Of a stretch of 64,000 nt of DNA, positions 56,475 through 64,000 are shown in pieces; the first letter of the stretch is position 1, and each line of letters begins with the position of its first letter. Below the pieces are notes generated by a model, which had not been told where the DNA came from, did no database searches, and saw nothing but the letters and a program-made list of their open reading frames with translations. The DNA comes from Atherix ibis (lineage: Eukaryota > Arthropoda > Insecta > Diptera > Athericidae): positions 49,613,920 to 49,677,919 of the forward strand of contig OY282606.1 in NCBI GenBank assembly GCA_958298945.1. The letters run 5' to 3'. The position numbers and the translations under genes were made by a program.

Positions 56475-58200
56475 AATTATAAAAATCACTCAAATACAAA
56501 ACAGCTACACACCCGCTCCGGAATACCGACGGAACCTGGGCAAAAACGGATAAACAGAAAGCCGACATCTTCGGCAAACACTTAGAAAACATCTTTAAGC
56601 CTCACGAAGATGTCCAAGACATTCTGCATGACGAACAAATATTCCGACAAATATCAACTCAGTTGCCCATAAGTCCACCTCCTAAGTTTTTCACTCCTTC
56701 CGAAGTTAAATTCACAAAAGAACACCTTTCCAATAAAAAAAGCCCCAGGATATGACCTAATAACTTCAGAAATCCTGAAGCAAATTTACAAAAAAACCCT
56801 CGTCCTTATAACCTATATTTATAATATTATCCTCCGCACAACATTTTTTCCTTCCCTGTGGAAGTTTTCCATAATTAAGATGATCCCGAAACCCAATAAG
56901 CCCAAAAACCTTCCTACCTCATATAGACCTATAAGCCTCCTTCCCATGTTATCAAAAATCCTAGAAAAATTAATCCTAAAACGCCTTTATCTCATTTTTG
57001 AAACCGAGGATGTCATTCCTCAGCATCAGTTTGGATTTCGACCTGAGCATTCCACTATCCAGCAGTGTCATCGCGTAGTCGACTACATAGCGTGTTCGCT
57101 AAAGCGAAAGGAATACTGCCCAGGAGTGTTTCTTGACATTTCGCATGCTTTCGACCGTGTATGGCACCCTGGATTGCTTTGGAAGTTGCAGCGAGTACTA
57201 CTCTCAGGTTATTTCCACATCCTTAAATCTTATCTCTCAGACCGATATTTTCAGGTAGCTGAAAATATGGAGTACTCTGACATTTATCCAATTTCCGCCG
57301 GTGTCCCTCAAGGAAGTATCCTAGGTCCTATCCTATATAACATTTATACCCATGACATTCCTTGCCACAACAACATCCTAACCGCAACATATGCTGACGA
57401 TACAGCCATCCTGACACATCACAAAGATCCTTCCACAGCCATTAGTATCCTACAGAAATATATCCACTTCTTAGAAACTTGGTTCAAAAGGTGGAGAGTG
57501 AAGGTAAATGAGCAAAAATCTGCTCATGTAACTTTCACACTCTGCCGAGAACAAATTTCCGACATAACCCTAAACGGCAGTATTATTCCACAAAAAAATA
57601 GCGTACGTTACCTTGGACTTATATTCGATAAACGGTTAACCTGGAACCTTCATACGAAAACTAAAAGACGTGAACTTAACGGACGATACAAACAATTATT
57701 ACGTCTCCTAGACAGTAAATCAAAACTTACAACAACAAGTAAACTATTACTATACAATACGGTTCTGAAACCAATATGGACATATGGTCTAGAACTTTGG
57801 GGTTCGACTAAGCATTCCAACTCCCTTCCAATCCAATCCCTACAATCCCGAATCCTTCGTAAAATTGTCAATGCCCCCTTTTATGTGCAAAACACTGTTA
57901 TCCACCGTGACCGATATAAAAAATTCCATTCGCATCTATCCTTCCACCCTAATCCTTTAGGTAGGGAACTTTTCACTCCCACCCTTCCAGTATACACCCA
58001 TCGACGTTTAAAACGGCGATGGCCGAGAGATTCTCTAAAATTATAAAATAAAATTACCCTGTTCTAAAGGTAACATCGATGGGTGTTTTCCTCCACATGT
58101 CCTCATGTCCATGTATATTCCCGTAAAAAATCTGCTTGTTACTAGCATAAGTAGTTGTAGATAACATTTAAAAAATAAAAAATAAAAAATTATAAAAATC
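56475..58200 (+). mobile_element. Jockey-like LINE J2, 5'-truncated copy with 13-bp target duplication
   Basis: A 13-bp direct repeat AATTATAAAAATC stands at 56475-56487 and 58188-58200, bounding an element of 1.7 kb with an A-rich tail (AAAAAATAAAAAATAAAAAA before 58187). It begins in the region before the reverse transcriptase (T-H-P-L-R-N-T-D-G-T-W-A-K-T-D). The 3' UTR (58050-58170) is nearly the same as that of the minus-strand copy at 16712-17797. High similarity between the two copies and exact duplications suggest fairly recent activity of the family. Confidence 0.93.
56500..58046 (+). pseudogene. J2 pol (reverse transcriptase), 5' truncated and frameshifted
   Basis: From about 56500 the frame gives NTDGTWAKTDKQKADIFGKH, then shifts at S-N-K-K-(S)-P-G near 56745 into YDLITSEILKQIYKK. 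From ATG 56880 it is open for 388 codons: MIPKPNKPKNLPTSYRPISL, HQFGFRPEHSTIQQCHRVVD, CPGVFLDISHAFDRVWHPG, ISAGVPQGSILGPILYNIY, TATYADDTAILTHH with the catalytic Y-A-D-D intact, NEQKSAHVTFTLC, RYLGLIFDKRLTWN, IWTYGLELWGSTKHSN, and the end R-R-L-K-R-R-W-P-R-D-S-L-K-L. Compared with the other J2 copy, 12 residues are missing in frame after NTVIHRD. With no endonuclease and a frameshift it is not an autonomous element. Confidence 0.92.
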
Positions 58201-58739
58201 TGAAAGAATATGTTTTGCAAAAGCTACAAAATACAAAATGAGTCTAATATTAGAGGTCTAGTACGAAACAAATATTTTTATTACAATATGACTTTAACTA
58301 TTCTATCTACAAGTCCTGTTTTATTCGTTTTCTGATATAAATGTTTTTCAGACGCATCCATTTTCGAATATTATTTGCTACAACGGAACATCCATTTTGT
58401 ATTTTAGAAAGTACAGCTCTACCAATTGATACTTGTTAAACATCAATAAACTTTAAGATTATACAATATATATTTTGCTACAAAGCAATGCAACAAAAAT
58501 TGTATATTTTTAAACAATTTATAGTTCCACTTCTGTACAAAAAAATGGGGTTGATGGGGCTTATTTTTTGGCAATGAGGATCATTTTTTAGCAATGGAGC
58601 TTCATTTTTTTTAGTAATTAGGCTCTGAAAATTATTAAAAATTAAAAATATATTTAATAGTAAAAGTATATTCAATAGTAAACATATTTTTAGCTTTAAA
58701 AATTCGCAAATGATTGTCGAGAAGCCATTGTATCAGCAG
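58201..58739. other. No gene seen
   Basis: Moderately AT-rich spacer; nothing recognised. Confidence 0.5.
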
Positions 58740-59070
58740 AAAGTGACTAACTAGTATGAATTTTAATTTGAAGATAATATTTCTTGAAAATATAGAAGGA
58801 GAGACCGTTACCGCCATTTCTGAGTACTGTGTCCTCATGATAATATACTTTTGTTGGGAAAAATTCCCAAAACGCGTAAATTTGAGATATTTTTACTCCA
58901 AAGAAAAGTTCCCTGAACGCCAAGATCAACGTGCAATTTGGCACCATTGAACTTATTCTCGTATGACTACATCTTTTTAACATCCTTTAAGTAATGGCCA
59001 AGCTATAACCCGAAATATACGAAAAACTCATCAAAAATTACCTCAAGTGTATTGTATTTAACTTAACTTT
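58740..59070 (+). mobile_element. DD41D-like mariner fragment
   Basis: Plus-strand reading gives GETVTAISEYCVLMIIYFCW (from G-Q-x-V-T-V-N-G-x-R-Y) and, in another frame, PRSTCNLAPLNLFSYDYIFL (from P-R-S-C-D-L-T-P-L-D-F-F-L-W-G-Y), followed by I-R-K-T-H-Q-K-L-P-type end sequence. The third Asp is Asn. Dead remnant. Confidence 0.55.
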
Positions 59071-59588
59071 CCCAAGCACAAATTCGAAAAAGTTTAATTT
59101 CTTTTTCAAATTCAATTCTTATAGTTTTTTACCCAACACAATTTTTGTAGCAAAATATATTGTAATAATATATATTCACCAATAGCCATTTACTATAAAA
59201 GGATACCTTATCCATAGCTCTACCACACGGTACATGATTTTCGAAATCGTATGTTTTTAACTATTTTTTCAAATATTATTTTAAAATTTTTTATTTATAA
59301 CTACGTGTAATATATATGTAAATTTTTTATATTCAGTCTTAACTTTTTTTTAAATTTTTTTAAGCAATATTGTTACATAATTTACTAATGTAATTCATTT
59401 TTTTAAAGCTTAGCTAATTCATAAATGCTCTGTCACTTTTTTAAATAAAATTTCTAAAAAGAAATTAAAATAAGAAATTACTTAAAATTATTTCGATATG
59501 AATTATTTTTAATATCAAGATGTAATAATATTTAAATGTATTATATAGAATGTTACTTTTCTTTCTTTTGAATGACTTATAGTTTTTA

Positions 59589-59712
59589 GAACACAAGTAC
59601 GAGAAATAGTCTAGTACGCAGTAAGGTAGTTGAAAACTATTTTGTTACTTGGAACACAAGTACGGGAAATAGTCTAGTACGCAGTAAGGTAGTTGAAAAC
59701 TATTTTGTTATT
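59589..59712. repeat. 63-bp tandem duplication
   Basis: Two copies in tandem (59589-59651 and 59652-59712), each starting GAACACAAGTACG and ending near CTATTTTGTTA; they differ at one or two bases, so the duplication is recent. Confidence 0.92.
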
Positions 59713-61868
59713 GCCAAATGGGCTTAATAATCTCTGCGTCTAATTTTTATATGTTACTACAATAAACAAGTTGTAAGAAATTTTTCAGGAAAGATACCTC
59801 ATAAAATTATAATCCGATTTAGTAAAAAATATATTTAATATTTAGTAAAATTGTAGAAAAAAAATTAGATAAAACAAATGCTCTCGATTTGCATGCACAC
59901 GCATACATACGTACAATGCTCGGAAAAAGGGCACCATTATCGTATCGAAATAAAAAAAGGAGTCAATAAAAATATTCAAATATCGATTTACTCTTGCATA
60001 ATATTTACTCAGAGTTCCATTACACTACAAGAAAATATCATTAGCTTCTGACAACAGACGCGTGTCATTCCGGCTACCTCGGAGTGCATATTTGTTTAGA
60101 CAGAATGGTTAGGGGTTAATATTGGAAGTTTGTCCGCTTCAAATATGCATAAAAATAAAAATATAAAAACTAAATATATTTAATAAAATTTAGGTATAAT
60201 AACTGGAACCATTAAAGTCTATTCGTATAATATCTATCGACGAAATATGTATTAACTTACCTTGTCGACTATAAAAGGATTGAAATATTACCGCGGTTTC
60301 ATTAGCCGCAATCGAACGCGCAATAAAAATATCGAATTTCGTTTCAAGTGAAATTCCATGGATTCGATTAAAAACGGTCATAAAGTCAAAAGGATTTATT
60401 AGCATAGAAGATGGGATTATTCCTAAAACTGATAACTGATATTCATAGAATTTCAGTATTGATGATATCACCGATTTTACCGGAAGTTGTCAAAATAATT
60501 AATAAGAGTCTGAAAATATAGATCATGATTTTGAATGCTCTACAAAAGTGGAGATTAATTTGGAAATGTAAGAGTTAAATAACAATTTAAGTCAAAGTCT
60601 TTAATTACTTAGGAAAAGTGTGGACACCAAAATCAATTTTTTTTAAATTTTTCGTATTTTTGCTTAGTGGTCACCATATACTAAAATTATACTAGTATAC
60701 AAAACTATAATTACCAACTATGAGTAGTAATAATCTAACTTTTTTCAAGTTGGTACGGAAATTTTTGATATGACATTGATCTTCGGGCAAATTACAACCT
60801 GTCCGAGTACTATTTTGACATGAAATCAAATTAAATAAACTTTTGTTTATAACAAAAAAAAAATATGCACACAAATTTACACACATATTAAAACGTTAAA
60901 ATTTAATTTAATACAGACTAAATTTTCGCTGACTTAATTGGCAGTAATTATTATAAAATTAATAAGCAAAATAAAGTATGTTTGTTAATTGCTTATATTT
61001 CTCTCATTAGTTTAATTATTACGGTAGCATCTATTTAAATAAGTATAATTTAATTGAATAGATGAACAGACATACATGGAATCTTATATTTGAAAAAGTG
61101 AAACTATAAAAGAAAAATTAAAAAGATATCAAGCAGGTCTGCGATAGAAATAATTAGAACGCAATATGAATATTCATAGTAAAATAATGCTAAAATTTTT
61201 ATAAACCAATTTCAATTAACTTCTCTAGTTTTTTACCATTCATTTGATTAAAATCTTATTAAATATTATAAAAATTTATGGAAAATATCAACGATATTTC
61301 CATGAGACATTACATTTTATTCGTTTTTAAAGATCATGGAATATAAGAAAATTAAGCGAATACGCATACGTATAAACCGAAAAGTTATATACTCGTATAT
61401 GCTTTATTATGAGGAATAGTGGACACTATTACATGATTTGGCACTATGGCTAATGTATGAGAATGGATAGGGGGAAATTAAATACTGTCTGAGAATAGGA
61501 TACCACCAAGCTCTCTCCACCATTCTATGCATTTACAATTTTCCAAAGTCACTTAGCCTACTGGCAATAATAAGTCACTGTTTAGCCAACTAAACTAATC
61601 TACGCTTATTTTCGAATAATATAGCAGAAAAAAACAATAAACTAAAGGTATGGAAAAAAATACCAAACAAAAAATTTACCTTGTTACCTACCATTGCTCA
61701 CACGTTTTTACCAAACGTAGAATAGTGGTTACCGTGAACAAGGCTTGCGTGAATGTCAGAAATATCAGAAAAACGTCAGCTACTGGTACTGTCGGACTTT
61801 ATGTCAAATTATAATCGCCAAGCGAGCCTTATTTATTCCGACTTTCTTTTCTTGTTACTATTATTTTT

Positions 61869-61888
61869 ATTATTATTATTATTATTGT
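61869..61888. repeat. (ATT)n microsatellite
   Basis: About six to seven ATT trinucleotides in a T-rich tract. Confidence 0.85.
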
Positions 61889-62439
61889 TATTTTTTACTA
61901 TTCCGATATTAGTTACATTTCATCTTATACTATTAGATATTTTTATTATTATTATTTTTTTGGTTGTTGAAATTTTTAGTAGTAATCGGAAATTTGGAAA
62001 AGGTTAGGAAAAAATAGAAATTTTTTAATTATTATATAAAAAAATTATCGAAATCGTTAATAGTTTCTCATGTTCATTTTGTATATATCAAAGTTCATGA
62101 ATTTAATTTTAACAGAGAATTTTTTATTATAACAGTAACAGTAAAAATTATGGATATTTGCATAGATATTAGTGGTAGCTCAGCGATTATAATATAGAAA
62201 CAATTTTAGTTAATTATTTGGAATAAACGTTTTTATGTAAGCAGTAGTTTTATTAATTTTTTATTAAATGAAAAAAAAATAGTAAATCAATTTCCCCGTG
62301 TGAACAGAACAATTCTATTAAAGTGCCATCCCTGTTTAAATGTTGGGACATATAATAAGTTTAATAAGAAATATTTATAATTCAGATTTTGATTAAATTT
62401 ATATTTTGTAATATTTTTAAAACTTTGCCATTATGCATA

Positions 62440-62705
62440 AAATATAATATTATTTCATAATCACTACGAAACTTCTTCCAGGACTCGATCCTCTTAATAT
62501 ATATTTCGCACATTTCAGGGTATTATTAGCCCATTAGTAGATGTATGTTGGTTTTTAAATGCTCTAGAGTTTAAAGATTATCTATATAAATAAGATCTTT
62601 TATATAGTTTTACCAAAAATTCCAACGGCCTCAAATTGCACGATCTTAGAGGACAATTGATATTACCGAATCTCGAAATTATCCTACGTGTAGTCCAAAT
62701 TAAAA
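62440..62705 (-). mobile_element. DD41D-like mariner fragment
   Basis: Minus-strand reading gives F-G-N-I-N-C-P-L-R-S-C-N-L-R-P-L-E-F-L-V-K-L-Y and, further on, IKRIESWKKFRSDY, which pairs with YLKRIESCKKFCGDH at about 8010-8050. The third catalytic Asp position is Glu. The remainder is too worn to read. Confidence 0.6.
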
Positions 62706-62959
62706 AATTCAAGTGTGTGAAATGAAAAACGTTATCAACGTCTTTATTTTCACAGAAATACGCACCAATAACGCCTTCAGATTAAAATACACACTGCACA
62801 GTCACTTTTCGCAGGCACAATAGCTTCTCCACAGTCACTTGTGAAATCTTAGGGCTCCACATATGTTAACTGACCCTGTAAAAATAATGTGAATTTTCTT
62901 ATGGAATATTTGTGATCTATATAGAATCGCAGTTCATAAATTTTTGTGCTCTTACGGAG

Positions 62960-64000
62960 CAGTCTGCCAATTTGGTAAAGGATACTTTCCTTGAAGAGAT
63001 AAAACAAGCTCTTGATACCTGTCCCAAATATGATACAAAAACCATACTTGAGAAAGATGGGTGAGAATACCGTATTCAGGCAATACGTCGGTAACCAAAG
63101 CTTGCATAAGAATACCAATGATAGCGGGTTGCGATAACGTTGGAAGTACCTGGTTTGCACGGAAAGATATCAATAAGACACCTGGATATCTGCAGATATA
63201 TCAATAAGACACCTGGACCATAACCAAATAAATTGGTGTTGATTGGCCGCCGTCTGTAAGTAGGATGAAATGATTTACTCCATAATGATCAACACGCCGC
63301 AGCAAAAAAGATGATCTGATTTCCTACCAAATGCAAACGCTAACCAGTCAGGACACGAGTTAGAAGTCCTGTCAGCTTAAGAATACAAAAAAGATAATCT
63401 GATTTCTTGCCCAATAAACTTCTAAACAATAACTAGTCAGAACACAAGCAAGAGGTTTTACCAGCTTTAGAATATATGCTGCCGCTACGAAGCGTTGAGG
63501 AAACTATAAAAGCGATCCGTCGAGTAAAAAATCACAAGTCGCCTGGTATCGGCGGGATTGCCAGCTAACTATTACTTAGTATCGGTGAAATTATAAGTTG
63601 TTAAGGACGTCACCTAGTATCGGCGGGATTGCCAGATATTAAGTACGGAGGCAACATACCGCACCAAATAAGTTATCGGTTAATAGTAGTAGTGTCAATG
63701 CCCCATGATTGAACCTTTGCATTATCTATCCCATACTCAAAAACGGTAATACAATATAAAGGAGCGCAGCAATTATATAGGTATAATATTGCTGAGTACC
63801 ATCTGTAAAATATTCTCCGCTATTTGACCAGGCATCATAGCTCCATTCGTCCAAAAAATTGGCAGCATACACGTAGCTCCATTCGTCCAAAAAATTGGCA
63901 GCATAGCTCCATTCGTTCGTATCAGAGAGGCTTTACCAGCAACAAAAAAGAGTTTAGCATGCTAAACAAATTGATTAGACTGACTTGGCTGAACATAACT
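62960..64000 (+). mobile_element. RTE-like LINE L-A, runs off the window end
   Basis: Plus-strand reading: T-I-L-E-K-D-G, ENTVFRQYVGNQSLHKNTND of the endonuclease (from G-x-x-S-L-H-x-x-x-N-D-N-G), STWFARKDINK, PPLRSVEETIKAIRRVKNHK then SPGIGGIAS, C-I-I-Y-P-I-L-K-N-G-N-T, K-Y-S-P-L-F, and LNKLIRLTWLN at the very end. Internal duplications are visible: 63540-63570 with 63605-63640 (block TATCGGCGGGATTGCCAG), and three partial copies of AGCTCCATTCGTCCAAAAAA at 63831-63920; a 32-bp repeat lies at 63164-63215. Multiple stops; dead copy of the same family as 36105-39325. Confidence 0.72.

Larger units (their letters stand above)
59071..62439. other. AT-rich DNA, no gene established
   Basis: Contains the 63-bp tandem duplication at 59589-59712 and an ATT microsatellite at 61869-61888. 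A possible minus-strand exon ends at 60261 with a perfect splice donor (see findings). The hydrophobic frame at 61753-62007 arises from the microsatellite. Confidence 0.45.

Noticed and set aside
61753..62007. 84-codon hydrophobic frame, apparently membrane protein
   Set aside because: The hydrophobic run is translation of the T-rich tract and ATT/TTA microsatellite; no family resemblance.

Overview
The window looks like fly (Diptera) chromosomal DNA: very AT-rich, gene-poor, full of old and young transposable elements, with one recognisable host gene. That gene is the Hox gene labial on the minus strand. Two exons are visible: 25052-25317 (linker plus homeodomain residues 1-44) and 24718-24948 (homeodomain 45-60 and C-terminus), separated by a 103-bp intron at the Q44/V45 position typical of labial. 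The upstream exon that should carry the N-terminus and hexapeptide was not found, so the 38.7 kb from 25318 to the window end is most simply labial intron 1 with transposon insertions. Species cannot be named from this sequence.

Transposons fall into families used as labels below. Mariner: M1 (irritans type, complete 348-codon transposase, 40592-41814), M2 (41848-43118), M3 (36898-38172, with a truncated relative at 14637-15043), M4 (28464-29716, perfect terminal repeats, single-base frameshift). A more distant mariner group, probably DD41D (rosa-like), is present only as five rotten fragments. LINEs: Jockey-like J1 (gag plus endonuclease, 12260-14636), J2 (two close copies, 16712-17797 minus and 56488-58187 plus), J3 (19817-21875 minus) and an older fragment at 7098-7450; RTE-like L-A (6265-6530, 11785-12250 with 15044-16180, 36105-36895 with 38173-39325, 62960-64000) and L-B (39636-43390, split by M1 and M2). 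A stray RNase H fragment lies at 39335-39630.

Layout: 1-6.2 kb AT-rich DNA with no gene; 6.3-8.1 kb TE debris; 8.1-11.8 kb nothing recognised; 11.8-16.2 kb a nested L-A/J1/mariner block; 16.7-22.4 kb J2 and J3, the latter inside a degenerate minisatellite; 22.4-24.7 kb AT-rich 3' flank of labial; 24.7-25.3 kb labial exons with a 200-bp palindrome close upstream; 28.5-30.8 kb M4 then a 1-kb minisatellite; 36.1-44.4 kb two nested LINE/mariner blocks and another minisatellite; 44.4-56.4 kb mostly unique DNA with candidate Hox-type regulatory islands; 56.5-64 kb J2, more fragments and the start of another L-A copy.

No tRNA, rRNA, CRISPR array or bacterial-type operon was seen. Apart from labial, no host gene can be defended; a few possible exons and small ORFs are listed as leads. 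The most interesting items are the labial locus, the M1/M2/L-B nested block in which an intact transposase gene has lost one end, the palindrome beside the homeobox, and three unrelated 20-23 bp degenerate minisatellites.
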